Source of the DNA: Gloeopeniophorella convolvens | Taxonomy: Eukaryota; Basidiomycota; Agaricomycetes; Russulales | Reading direction: 5' to 3' | Length of the DNA stretch: 64,000 bases | NCBI GenBank assembly: GCA_022496205.1 | Contig: WTXD01000016.1 | Location: forward strand, 1-64,000 | In this document: in pieces, positions 1 to 11,888 of the stretch | Layout: each line of letters opens with the position of its first letter | How positions within the stretch are numbered: position 1 is the first letter of the stretch | Program-made: the position numbers and the translations under genes | The notes under the pieces: model-generated | What the model was told of the DNA's origin: nothing | Seen by the model: only the letters and a program-made list of their open reading frames with translations | Databases searched by the model: none

Positions 1-2140
1 AGAGACAGGCTTGAAGAGGGCCCACCTTTCGCTTCACTCCGCACGGTCTCTTCTCGCCCTCGGGCATGCGGTCGGATTTGTCCATGCTCAGTGTGCCTAC
101 ACTCACCTTCACCAGGGAATACCCGACCTAGACCCTGCGCCCCGCCTGCGCACTCGCGCCCGAGTCGGCTTCGGTACCCTGTGCACGCGTGGCGCTCCGC
201 ACATGCCTCCCTTTTCAGGTCTCAGTCAATTCTTGACTCGTAGCCGAATCAGATGCGCAGATCGGGGGAGGAGGGGAGCGGGAAACGCACCGATGTTATA
301 TAACGGGCACCTCGTGCGGCCTCTGTTTCCGCGTCTATGTTCGCACCGTTCCGACCCCAGCGCACGACCCGCTCCTGCCGCTCTCCATCCCAGACGTTGC
401 GCTCACAACGCCATGGATGAACGCTCTTCATCGCGCGCACGGACTTCTCCCACTTGACCGGTGTTTTGGTTTATGAGTACCGTATCTCAGGTCCGCGGTC
501 AGAACGCGGAGCCAGCACACCACGACAGACGCTGTTCGTGTATAGTGTGAATGTCTCATCTCCCGTCTTGGGACGGCTTTGCGCAGGGGCTGTGTCGTGG
601 GCGTGGGGAACTGCGCGAGGGGCCCATCGGGCGAGGTGAGCGTGGGCATGGAAAAGAAGATGGCGAGGAGGAGCTACAGGCTGTCGCGCACGGTCGCTTG
701 CTAGCAGAAATCCCGCGCGGTTGTAGCTGGGGTGTGCTCAAAGTCTCAATTGTGGGTGGAGAGGGTGGAGACGTGCAACGCACTCGATGGCTCTCCTTAT
801 CGGCATTCTCAGCACCCATGTATTTCTGCTTCAGAAGCTCATTCGGCAATTATCCTAGTGGAGCGTTGTGCTGCCGGTTACGTATCCCCAGAGAACTACA
901 CATTGCTTACTGAACACACGCAGGATGAGTGAGGCGTGTTCTTCTGATGGTGTAGCGGTGTGCTGGTGTGTCCTGGGATGGATAGGGATGGCCGCGGCGT
1001 CCCCGATAGACCCGGGGGGCAGCCTGGTCCTGTTGGAGTCTTGAGTAAGTCGTGCCACTCGTGCTGGCCTGTGCCTTTATCCTTACATTACGAGAAAAGC
1101 TGTAGTCGGAACACACTCACATACCACTCTCTGGGGATGGCGCATATTCCCGCTGCTCGGATGTACCTGCAGAGATCTAAGGGTCTGGAAATGTTATCCT
1201 CACTTTTTAGAAGCTGCAGAGCAGAGACAGAGGCCCTCGGACCGTGTGGTATCAATTTCCCAGACACCGCGATGATAAGATAAGGCCCGTGAGAACGTTA
1301 ATCCGCTTATGGGAATTCAGAGTCGGCATGTGCCGGGGATATGCCAGAGCTGTCATGGCAGAGGCTTAGCGCGGCTACGACTCGGACCCCGTCATCGCTC
1401 TGACCTGCTAACCTCGGATGGGATGCTATCGAACGGCCGTACTTGACGGCAGCACCAATCAACATGACGAGTGTGATGTTACCACGGCTGCACGATGGCT
1501 CCTCCCGGTCATGATTGTTTTCGGTCTACCATATGCAATATTCAGTTGCGGCATCCTGGCCAGCCTGTCAAGTGGGTCACGACTGTGACCTCTCTTCGTG
1601 AACCACCGGGCGTCTGTGCTGTGGGATTTCCCTTGAAGAACCATCGAACGAGCTCACATGGTACGCCCTATGGTCAAGGTTCACCCGGCCTTCACTGTCT
1701 CCTGACCACTGCTGTCGGCAAACTGGCACATAGGGTTTTTATTTGTCGTTCCTCTCGATCCTTCTAGAAGCGCCAGAATAACTGGAGGCCGTATGCGTCC
1801 CGCTATCTTGTTACTTGTAGGACAACGTGGTTAGATCCGCAGTTCTATCCACATACTTGGCGGTCCGGAGACAGTTGCACTTCGCAGCAGGTCTCCAATG
1901 CAGCATGAGCGGTATCTAAATGCCGCGCAAACCTAAGCTTCAATTTTAGCCGGTCGTTGCGGGTGGGTACAGTAACGCCCAAACATTCGAGATGCCCCTG
2001 TGCCGTATGTGTGAGTGAGAGGAGCGTGGCTCCGCTCCGCCCATGGTGCGGGGGTCTTGTGGTCCCAACTACTTATGTTTTTCCTGAGGCTGACTTAACC
2101 CATAACAGGAACGAGAACCGCCTCTATTTTCGCAGGCTCG
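1..2140. other. Non-coding upstream part of duplication unit 1
   Basis: No open frame here has splice signals, length or composition that I can support as a gene. The stretch is matched by 4568-6460 in the second unit, and the two copies do not preserve any common reading frame. That argues for non-coding DNA such as promoter or spacer. Confidence 0.6.
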
Positions 2141-2143
2141 CGG

Positions 2144-2153
2144 CATAAAAATA
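2144..2153 (+). promoter_or_regulatory. TATA-like element of P450 copy A
   Basis: CATAAAAATA lies about 40 bases before the ATG at 2190. The matching position in copy B is a clean TATAAAAA, so the element looks inherited and slightly decayed here. Confidence 0.55.
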
Positions 2154-2189
2154 CCCTCCGGTGTGGGTCTGAGAGGTAACTCCGTCCAG

Positions 2190-4221
2190 ATGGCAACTTT
2201 TCTCATCCCACTTCCTTCCCTGGGGCCGATCGTGGATTTACTCGCCTCGGGTGCGCTACTCTTGGGTCTTTTCCACGTTTTCAAAAACTTGTTCTTTCAT
2301 CCACTCGCCCACTTTCCCGGACCACGGGGTGCCGCATCCTCAAGATGGTGGCTCGCGTATATGGAACTTGTCAAAGGTGTCAACATGCCTGACCTCCGCG
2401 CTCAGTTACACGAGAAATACGGTGAGACGGAAAATGTGCCGTCGTTTGCCCCTACGCTAACATCATTGCGGATCACAGGAGATGTAGTGCGAATTGCACC
2501 TGACGAGGTAACAACCTTGCAGCGCATTTTTATGACCTAGCTCGTGCTCATACAGAAATCCTTCAGCTCCACTTCTCCAACCCAAACGCGTACAACGAGA
2601 TCTACAATGCACAGAACAAGTGGGATAAAGTCAGCAAATTTTATGGCGGCTTCGATATGGGCGAATCGTTCTTTGCAAAGGCGAACTACCATGACTCGAA
2701 GCGCAACAGGGCTCTTATCAGCAATATGTTCTCAAGGCAGGCTATTTCCGAACTGCAGTATCTCATCAAAAGCAAGGTATCTGTCCGCCGCCCCGAGGTC
2801 AGCGGTTTCAACGACCTCACGTACTTTTCTAGATGGATACGCTATGTAGCGCTTTGGCGGCGCAGTATGCAATAGGTCGGCTCCGCTTCTCAGTTGATCC
2901 GCAGGGATACTAATCCGAGAAACAGGAAAGTCGAGTGACTTGTACCTCGGCTTCCAATGCTTCTCGGCCGATACAATCACCACCTTCTGCTTCGCCACAT
3001 CGTTCAATCAATTGTCAGCACCTGACTTCCGCGGGGAGGTTGTTCAGGCTTTTGATTCAATGATGCCCGCCTTCACGCTCCGAAAGTATTCTCCCGCCAT
3101 CGCCTGGCTGATGCGTAATTTCCCTCCGTGGTTACTTGTGCGCATTTCGCCTGCCACTCGAGGTGCTGTGGTCTTCAGAAGCGTGAGTGCACTTACCCTT
3201 CGCGCTGCCTATTTCTAAGTGAAGTACGTAGGGCCTTGCAGCACAAATACGCGGCGTGTTGGAGAAACCCGCGCTCCTGGACGAGGCGCCGCACCGGACC
3301 ATCTACCGGGAGCTCCTCAACCCGGACGCAACCAAAGGCCGCGCTCCACCAACGGCTTTGGAGCTGCAACACGAGGCAGAAGTCCTCTTCGCCGCCGGCT
3401 CGCACACCGTCGCTGTAACACTCACGACCGGAACGCACTACTTGCTCCGCAATCCGGCAGCCAAGCAGCGCCTGATTGATGAGGTACACGAGGCGTGGCC
3501 GGTCCTCGCTGATCAACCGAGCTTCGAAGAGCTCGAAAGGCTTCCATTCCTCGTTCGTACTTGCTTTACAGCAACGCGCCGATGCACTCTGCTAACACGC
3601 GGCTGCAGACGGCAGTCATAAAGGAATCCCTGCGCATCACACCTGCTGTGCCATCGGCTCTCCCACGCATCGTGCCAACCTCTGGTGCAACGATTGCGGG
3701 CGTTGCGGTCCCAGGCGGGGTCAGTATCGATATTCCACTACATCTCGGCATCACATTCCTGATTCCGCGCCGTGCCAACAGGCGATCGTGGCGCAAAGCC
3801 CGCTCTTCGTCTCACTTTGCGCAGAGATCTTCCCACAGCCGCATGACTTTCTTCCCGAGCGCTGGCTCGGACCAGATGCGAAGGCCCTTGAGTATTGGCA
3901 GGTAGCTTTCTCCAAGGGCCCGCGTAGTTGCCTGGGGATCACGTAGGCATCGCCCCCGATACGTCATGTTTGCGCCGTTCTGATGACACGGGTACTCACG
4001 TAGCCTGGCGTATGCGAACTATACTTCGCGTTCGCTTCCTTGTTCCGGAGGTTTGATGTCCAACTGGATAAGGCGAGGTACGAACAATCACATTTCTGCG
4101 CTACGCCCATGTAAATAACCCCTTGAATGACAGGCCCCCAGACCTGAGCTACACCGAGCATTTCGTGTCTTTTTTCACAGATCAGCACTTGCGCACCTAC
4201 TGCAGGCCTCTTTCTGAATGA
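2190..4221 (+). pseudogene. Cytochrome P450 copy A, one-base frameshift in the penultimate exon
   Basis: Membrane-anchored monooxygenase of the ER. Ten exons can be joined: 2190-2421, 2479-2507, 2567-2776, 2833-2875, 2926-3182, 3232-3552, 3609-3719, 3782-3942, 4004-4077 and 4134-4221. A hydrophobic anchor leads to the proline hinge HFPGPRG. The I-helix reads AAGSHTVA, the K-helix KESLR and the PERF region PERWL. The heme loop is canonical, FSKGPRSCLG. The last exon ends TDQHLRTYCRPLSE. Compared with copy B one base is missing after 4012 (GCGTA-TGCG), just after the heme loop; this throws the last ~50 residues out of frame, so the protein probably lacks helix L and the C-terminus. Everything upstream reads through. 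The lesion could be real decay or an assembly error. The substrate cannot be told from sequence. Confidence 0.8.
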
Positions 4222-6460
4222 CATGCACACGGAGCTTCATATATCATGACGGCGCGCATGTCGAAGCTAACATCTCGAGGTGCTTAGCAGACGTAATAGG
4301 TTCCATGTACCAGCATTTGTAACCATGTAGAGGATCGGGTAAGAATCGGGGTGCAGATGATTCCAATCATCTACCTATACTTAGCCTCGGAGCAGATGAA
4401 ATACCATATCATCAATGCACAATCACGAAAGAGTTATGATCTAGAAGCCCGTTAAACTGGAGAAAGGACACGCCGACCTGCGTGACATCATTTCGAACCG
4501 CTTTCTGTGGGCACTCTTGCTGGTGCAGACCCGCAGTAGTACATGGATCGGCACACATCCCGTCGCACTCGCGCCCGAGCCGGCCTTCGCACCTTGTGCA
4601 CGCGTGGCGCTTTGCAGGCGCTGTCGCTCGTTGGTCGAAACTTGCGCCTGGCGCTCCGCACATGCTTCCTTTGCCAGATCTTAGTCGATGCTTGATCCGC
4701 ACCTGGATCAGATGCACAGATCGAGGGAGAAGGGGAGTGGGAACGCACCGACGTTATGTAGCGGGCACCTCGTGCACCTACTGCGTCTCCGCATCCGTAT
4801 TCGTGCCCTTCCAGCTCCAGTGCGCGACCCGCTCCTGCTGCTCCTCATCCCAGACGCTGTGCTCACAACGCCATGGTAGTTTTCAACTAGCGAGTCGTGC
4901 CGGCGAACTGAGGTTTGCAATACTCCGGTGGTGAATGGACGAACGTGTCCGCAGTCAAAATGTGAAGACATACCAGGGCAGACGACGTTCGTCTATTGTG
5001 TGGGCAAGTATCTCATCTCCCGTCAAGCGGCTTTGTGCAGGAGCTATATACGTAGTGGGCGCGGGGGGGGGGGGGGGCTGCGCGAGGGAGCCGGCGGGCG
5101 AGGAAAGCGTGGACAAGAAGACGGGCGCGACGAGGAGGAGCTGCAGGATTCTGTCGTGCGGGGTCGTGATGGAGGGTCGTCTGTGTGTCTGTGTGTCTGT
5201 GGGGGGGGGGGGGGGGGGTGGGTGGGTTAGAGGCCTGCAACGCCTCCGATGGCTCTCCTTATCGCATTTTCGACACTCGTGTATTTCTGCTTCAGAAGCT
5301 CGTTCGGTAATTATCCCTGTCGAGAGCTGTGCTGGAACCATTCGCATGCATTGTAACTCCGGATACGCATCACAGAGAAGTACGCATTGCTTACTGAACA
5401 CACGCAAGGTGAGCAAGGCGGCATGTTCTTCTGATGGTGTCGCGGGATGCAAGTGGGTCCTGGGATGGTCATGGTGTCCCGGATGAACCTGAGGTGGCAG
5501 GTTCTTGCTAGTTCTTGACTCTTGAGCAAGTCTTGCGCCGCCGATCCATGCCTTCGATTAGTCCTTAGTCACAACGCACTCACACCCATTCTCTGGGAAA
5601 CGCGCTGGATTCTCGCTTGAACATAACGGCGAAGGTTTTGGTAAAGCCTTTTTCACTTTTTCGACGCTGGAGACGACCCGGAGAGGCTTGGCACTTGCTA
5701 GGACCTGCTCGGACTGACTCTGCCAACCTCGTCTATAAGTACGTAAGTATTAGTAATTATCCAGCGAGCACAACGATAAGATAAAGGCGGTGGGAACACC
5801 TTCACCTGTGGGAATGAAATTTAAAGTCGGCACGGGCCGGGATGGGCGGGACACGACATTGCTATGACTCCGAGCTACTCCGAGTTCCTGCTAACTTCCT
5901 CAGATGCGCATCGAACGGCCGTAAGATTGACAGCTGCACCAATAAACACGACGAATGTGATTCGCTGCTGGTCGTGATTGTTTCTGGTCAACCGCCTGCA
6001 ATAGCCGTGGCATCCCAGCGGCCAGCCTGGCAAGCAGTGGGCCGCGACTGCGGCCCTAGGCCTCTTCATGCACTACCGGGCGCCGCGCCTGTGCCGTGGG
6101 TTTCCCTGTAGCGAGTGAGAACACATAGTACGCCCTTTGACTGAGGTTCATCCTGTCTTCGCTGTCTGCTGACTGGTCATCGTTGTTGCCAGTAAATTGG
6201 CACATGGGATGGGAGCCAGTCCATGTCATCTGCGTATGCGATCTCTTTGAGCTCACGATACTCAGGGCCATCGAATACGGCAGCTCAGGAAAGGCTTCTG
6301 TTGGTGTATGACTGATACATTGCACCGGCAGTGTACACGATTACTATGTAGCCCGGCGGAGTGCAGCTCGGACATAACAGGGGTCGTATGGCTCCATTTA
6401 TGTTTTTCCTGAGACTTACTTGACTCATAACAGGAGTTGGAACTATCTTCATTTTCTCAG
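4222..6460. other. Spacer after P450 A and upstream part of duplication unit 2
   Basis: Holds the 3' flank of copy A, the unit junction near 4460-4568 and the unit-2 copy of the non-coding upstream DNA. I see two long G tracts but no supportable gene. Open frames here are not shared with the matching part of unit 1. Confidence 0.6.
5063..5218 (+). repeat. Two long poly-G tracts (15 and 18 G)
   Basis: G15 at 5063-5077 and G18 at 5201-5218, the second preceded by TGTGTCTG repeats and followed by TGGGTGGG. The corresponding place in unit 1 (about 590-640) has only short G runs, so the tracts expanded in, or were lost from, one copy. They can form G-quadruplexes and are prone to length error in sequencing. 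Confidence 0.9.
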
Positions 6461-6468
6461 GCTTGCGA

Positions 6469-6476
6469 TATAAAAA
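6469..6476 (+). promoter_or_regulatory. TATA box of P450 copy B
   Basis: TATAAAAA lies 37-44 bases before the ATG at 6513, in the same relative place as the weaker element of copy A. Confidence 0.65.
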
Positions 6477-6512
6477 CCCTTCCGTGTAGGTCTGAGAGGT
6501 AGCTTCATCGAC

Positions 6513-8543
6513 ATGACTACTTTTCTCATCCCACTGCCTTCCCTGGGGCTGAGCGTGGCTACAGTCGCATCGAGTGCACTGCTCTTGGGTCTTTTCCACG
6601 TTGTCAAGAACTTGTTCTTTCATCCACTCGCCCCCTTTCCCGGACCACGGGGTGCCGCATCCTCAAGGTGGTGGCTTGCTTATATGGAGCTTGTCAAGGG
6701 TGTCAACATGCCTGACCTCCGCGCCCAGTTACACGAGAAATACGGTGAGATGGAAAATGTGTAGCCGTCAAACCCACGCTAACTTCATTGTGGATCCCAG
6801 GAGATGTAGTGCGAATTGCACCCGACGAGGTAACCTCACCAGGGAACGTTATGTGGCCTGGCTCGTGCTCATACAGAAGTTTTTCAGCTCCACTTCTCCA
6901 ATCCGAATGCGTACAATGAGATCTACAACGCACAGAACAAGTGGGATAAAGTCAGCAAATTCTATGGCGGCTTCGATGTGGACGAGTCGTTCTTTTCAAA
7001 AGCAGACTACCATGACTCGAAGCGCAATAGGACCCTTGTCAGCAATCTGTTCTCAAGGAAGGCTATATCCGAATTACAGTATCTCATCAAAAGCAAGGTA
7101 TTTGCCTGCCGCCCCGAGGTCAGCGGTTTCAACAACCTCACGTACTTTCCTAGATGGACATGCTGTGTGGTGCTTTGGCAGCTGAGTATACAGCAGGTCA
7201 GCGCCACTTCTCAGCTGATCCGCAGGGATACTGATCCGAGATCTAGGAAAGTCGAGTGACTTGTACCTTGGCTTCCAATGCTTCTCTGCCGATACAATCA
7301 CCACCTTCTGCTTCGCTACTTCATTCGATCAATTGGCGGCGCCTGGCTTCCGCGGGGAGGTTGTTCAGGCTTTTGACTCAAATTTGCCCGCCTTCACGCT
7401 CCGAAAGTACTCTCCTGCCATCGTCTGGCTGTTGCGTAACCTCCCTTCGTGGCTACTCGTGCGTATTTCACCTGCCACTCGAGGTATTGTGGGCCTCAGA
7501 AGTGTGAGTGTACTAGCCCTGCACACCGCCCATCCTCTAAACGAAATACGTAGGGTCTTGCAGCGCAAATACGCGGCGTGTTGGAAAACCCGCGCTCCTT
7601 GACGAGGCGCCGCACCGGACCATCTACCGAGAGCTTCTCAACCCGGACGCAACCAAAGGCCGCGCTCCACCAACGGCTTTGGAACTGCAGCACGAGGCAG
7701 AGGTCCTCTTCACTGCCGGCTCGCACACCGTCGCTGCAACACTCACAATCGGGGTCCACTACCTGCTCCGCGACCCAGTAGGCAAGCAGCGCCTGATTGA
7801 TGAGATACGCGAGGCGTGGCCGGTCCTCGCTGAGCCACCGAGCTTTGAAGAGATCGAGCGGCTTCCGTTACTCGTTCGTATTTACCTGCACAGCCAAGCA
7901 TCAGTGTGCCCTGCTGACACGTAGCGCTGCAGACGGCGGTCATAAAGGAATCCCTACGCATCGCACCTGCTGTGCCAACGGCTCTCCCACGCATCGTACC
8001 GTCCTCTGGTGCAATAATCGCTGGCGTTGCGGTCCCAGGCGGGGTCAGTATCGATACACCTCTCCATTCCAGCCTCACATTCCTGATCCTTTGACGTGTT
8101 GGCAGGCAATCGTCGGGCAAAGCGCGCTCTTCGTCTCGCTTTCCAAACAGATCTTCCCACAGCCGCGCGAATTCCTGCCCGAGCGCTGGCTCGGTCCAGA
8201 TGCGAAATCCCTTGAGAACTGGCTGGTAGCCTTTTCCAAGGGTCCGCGCAGCTGCCTAGGGATCAAGTAAGCCTCACCCCTTCATCATGACTGCGCCGTT
8301 CTGATGACATGGTTACTCACGCAGCCTGGCGTACTGCGAGCTGTATTTCGCCTTCGCTTCCTTGTTCCGGAGGTTTGATGTCCAGCTGGACAGGAAGAGG
8401 TGTGGATACTCGCATCTCCACGCGACGCACATGTAAATGATCTCTTCCGTGACAGGCCCTCGGATCTGAGCTACACCGAACATTTCGTGTCGGTTTTCAC
8501 AGACCAGCACTTGCGCGCCTACTGCAGGCCTCTTTCCGAATGA
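6513..8543 (+). pseudogene. Cytochrome P450 copy B, one-base frameshift before the I-helix
   Basis: Tandem paralogue of the P450 at 2190-4221, with the same exon plan and a nearly identical product. The N-terminal anchor, FPGPRG hinge, PERWL region, FSKGPRSCLG heme loop and C-terminal TDQHLRAYCRPLSE are all present. The I-helix reads TAGSHTVA, with histidine where most P450s have an acid. In the exon that starts near 7556, the string TTGGAAAACCC replaces TTGGAGAAACCC of copy A, so one base is lost around 7584-7588. That shifts the frame before the I-helix and would destroy the catalytic half. The last exons, where copy A is broken, are intact here. Real decay and an assembly error are both possible. 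Confidence 0.8.
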
Positions 8544-9732
8544 CCGGCACCGAAGCTTCATGATGTCATGCCGACGTACCGGTTGAAGCTAATGTCTCAA
8601 GGTGCTTAGCAGGAGCAATGAATCTCATGTCGAGTCAGTATTTCGAACCACGTAGCGGATCGGGTAAGAATCAGGGCGTAGGTGACTCCAAGTAGTCGTC
8701 TATACTTAACCGAACAAATGAAAGACCGTTTTCACCAATGCACAGTTACGAAAAGGCTACGATTCGGATGCTCATTGAACTCGGGATCGGAAGCGCGCAT
8801 CATTTCCTATCGACGCCGCAATATAGCCTAGTCGTGAACCAATACCTCCGCAAAGAGAACGACAGCTCATTCAGTGTACAGGTGATGTATGGGCCCTCGA
8901 GCTGCCTCTCAATCCCCGCCGACCAATTCTTTCGCGAGTGCCCCAAAATGTCAAAAACCGAGATTGCACTGCCGGCGCTCGCATCGGCCCAGGAATCGAC
9001 CCTTAGGATAATGATGACTGTGCCCCCTGCCAGGAGGAACGGCCGCCGCAACAGGCCGCAACAGGCCGCAACATGCTGCCGAGGTGACCGGTGACCGGTG
9101 ACACAGGTCTGCCGTAAACGTGTTCCCAGCACGCATGCCCCGGTGCAGCCGAGGAGTCTGCGCCGGGCCCAGTTGCACCCAGCACCCGTAGGCAACCGTA
9201 CAGAACCGCTGGTATACAGTGGCCACCATGCCGAGGTTGATAACCCCATACCTGATACCCCATACCGCAGCAGGACACACGGGCGGATATAGTAAGCTGC
9301 AGCGCCACGCCAGTCGTGCCACCGTCGGATGAAAGGTACGTGGTCGGGGTTGAGATCACTGGAGATATGTCCATAATGACTTCGTGCAGGGCGATGACTC
9401 CGATGTGTGGCGTTGGGCTGAGTCTCGATGTGGAGCCTCAAGGCCTTACTGATGGCGGTGTTGCACTGCTGCAGGAATCGCACATACTGGCGTACTGGTG
9501 AGTTTCACGCACAGATCACTTATAACGAGATTGCGGATGCACTTCAGAGTCGAAGGTTCAGGTGATGAATGTGGCAATCTCTTCTCGCGTACGAAGGACA
9601 GGCTATCGGACGGGCGTACCAAGAGTCTACCACGCGCTTCTTGTCCGCATTCGTGAACCGAACAACATCAACGAGCAGAGCGCAGTGATTCTGCGAATCA
9701 ATGGCGTATTTTGACGAGAAGGTTCAACGATG
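8544..9732. other. Spacer between the convergent P450 groups
   Basis: About 1.2 kb between the 3' ends of P450 B (+) and P450 C (-). No gene is supported. It holds a small tandem repeat, three copies of a CAGGCCGCAA-like unit around 9044-9073, followed by a doubled GACCGGT near 9086. The open frames on both strands lack splice-consistent continuation and any recognisable motif. Confidence 0.5.
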
Positions 9733-11888
9733 CTACACCGGGACAATACCTCTAGATCTCATCTCCTGAGAGAGATTTACAAATAGTGGGTCTTGATGCA
9801 CCACAAACCAATCTTGTATGCGTGCCTCCCATCCTTGATACGAGACTCCCGCCGCCTCCGAAAAGTGAAAGTGGCGCAACAACCAACACAATACCATACG
9901 CATCTCCAATAGCGCGATGTTTTTGCCGGCACAGATCGCTGGTCCATAAGAGAACGGGGTAAATGCTGCGGTGTTGTGCGCTCCATCGAGCACACTCGGG
10001 CTGAGCCATCGTTCTGGTAGGAACGCTTCGGGTTTGTAGAAATTCCGTGAGTCACGGTGTATGCTGTACGTGTGAAGGAAGACCTGAGTTTCCTCGGGGA
10101 TAATACTTCAATGCGCCATTGTTAGCCCGGAGGTAGGTAGTAGTAGTAAGTGTTGCAGATGCCACTCACAGCTCCCCAATGACTTTGGCGCCTTGTCCTT
10201 TGGCCAGCGTGCGCTGTGATCCGCTCGGGAGCGGAGGTTGAAGACGGAGGGATTCGTATCTGAAGAGGTTAAGGTCTCAAGCATCCCCGGCCTTTTCAAT
10301 TCGTCGATCACTCACATGCAGCCGTTCAACCACACCATTTGCTTGAGAACTGCCACATCCAGGGGGTCTTCTCCGGTGGGAAAGGCGGCATCAACCTCTT
10401 CCTGCAATCGGTCGTATGCCGCAGAGTTGTGTAATAAGTAATAGATGGTCGCTGTAAGGACACTGCTTGTGGTATCGGAGCCAGCGATGATGGCAAGGGT
10501 CCCGTCTTGGGCAACAGTATTCACCGATGGTCGTTCGCTTTCCGGAAGCTCTTCGCCGCTCTGAGGTACTTTGAGTGAGTCGTCTGAATGTGTTGATTCG
10601 GTGACGCACCAGGTGATAAAACAAGTCCTTCCTTTTGGCACCCATCTTGAGTCTCTCGATGACGCGGTCTCTGGCGAACGCATGCGCACGTTGGATCGGA
10701 CCGTTCCGCCCAGCGAAGAAGGAGATGATAGGGATGGCGTATGACACCTGAGACAGAACGGAGAGGATGCTGAAAGGCGCACGTCAGGGATACCATCTAG
10801 CGCGCGCGAAGTAGGTTGCGTACTGAAGATTAGATTCAAGAAGTGCCCAGACCCCTTTCTTGTCTCCACCGTCAGCCATCAGTTCGAACCCTCCACCAAA
10901 ACTGGGCAGGTCTCAGCTAGTGGCACTCAGATCATGATACTGAAGGCGCCACTTACGCCATATCTCCCATGAGATCTGTACTGAACCGCGCGTCAAAGAA
11001 TTACGGGTTGAACAGCATGCGTATCACCCAGGGACTCACGTAAAATAGTTCATCCATGCACAGATGTCTAGTACGGCGCCGTCTTTGCGACCCGAGTTTC
11101 GGACGATGCCGTCAAGGCGGACGATCAGCTGCCTGACCCTCTTCGCAAGGATGACTTCATACTCCCTCAAGGCAGAAGAAGATAACGCGCGGCTCCACGG
11201 CTTGCGTTGTTCCATATGCTTCACAGGGTCCCGCTGAGCGATCAGAGCTGGCGGGCTGGGACGACCATCCCAACCTTGGCAGCTATATGTCAACTTCTGT
11301 CCGTTGTAAAAACAGCGCTCACGCACGTGGCCCCTTTGGTAGACCTCCATGACCAAGGATCGGGTGGATGAGGGAAGGATCGCGTATCGAGAGCTCGTTG
11401 GGTCCTGCGACTGTGTGAGTCACAGGGGAAATGGAGACGGAAGTGGCGCCGGACACATACCAACGCGCACAATGTCACCGTAATGGTCATGCAGTCCCTT
11501 CAAGTACGTGTGAAGATCGCCTTTCCTATTCCTATATGCGGTCCACAACTTCGAGGTCTTTGCAATTGCTGGTCCGGGATAACTGGCAAGAGGATGGAAT
11601 GGGGAAAGACGGTATAACAACGTAGATGATATAAGCGAGGCATAGTACGTCGCATAAGCAACGAAAATGGAAGAGAAAGTGCCGCAAGCGAGGCGGTAGA
11701 TGACTGCTGAGAGCAACGCAGGGACGATGACAAGTAGTACGAGGAGTGGAAACATGGATCGCGGCTCTAGATACCGAAAGCATAGATGTGACACCTGCGG
11801 AGTTGTATAAGCTATCCGAAGTATATGAGGAAAGAAGACATACGAGGCCAGTGCCCACGATGGTAACTGCAGCATCGAGCACAGACAT
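9733..11888 (-). CDS. Cytochrome P450 C (second type), reading frame intact
   Basis: ER-anchored monooxygenase of a type distinct from copies A/B. It starts with a 45-base exon (11844-11888), continues at 11461-11794 with a hydrophobic anchor and the YRLSPFHPLASYPGPAI hinge, and then runs through several short exons. The I-helix AGSDTTSS is near 10480. The K-helix has ESLR. The PERW region and heme loop FSYGPAICAG follow, and the protein ends at 9733. I could join exons across the K-helix and heme exons without a frameshift, so this copy is probably functional. The heme loop lacks the usual arginine two residues before the cysteine (alanine instead). The ATG at 11888 fits the start used by copies D and E. 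Its partners on the same strand are P450 D and E. Substrate unknown. Confidence 0.85.

Larger units (their letters stand above)
163..4460 (+). repeat. Tandem duplication unit 1 (P450 copy A plus its upstream DNA)
   Basis: This block aligns base by base, with substitutions and small gaps, to the next block. Shared landmarks include the CACTCGCGCCCGAG start near 163 and 4568, the CACAACGCCATGG string near 405 and 4865, the P450 start and stop, and the caatgcaca string near 4414 and 8737. The unit is about 4.3 kb. It carries roughly 2 kb of upstream non-coding sequence and a complete P450 gene. The two units abut, which is what unequal crossing-over or tandem segmental duplication would give. 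Divergence looks moderate, so the event is not very recent. Confidence 0.85.
4568..8780 (+). repeat. Tandem duplication unit 2 (P450 copy B plus its upstream DNA)
   Basis: Second copy of the ~4.3 kb unit, in the same orientation and directly downstream of unit 1. It differs by substitutions and small indels, most visibly two long G runs at about 5063-5077 and 5201-5218 that are absent from unit 1. Upstream spacing is shorter here by about 130 bases, while the P450 part is nearly the same length. Confidence 0.85.

Noticed and set aside
4935..5486. 183-residue + open frame across the poly-G tracts
   Set aside because: Its glycine runs come from G homopolymers, and the frame is not kept in the duplicate unit.
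8800..9483. 227-residue - strand frame between P450 B and C
   Set aside because: No motif, no splice links, and it overlaps simple repeats. Likely chance.
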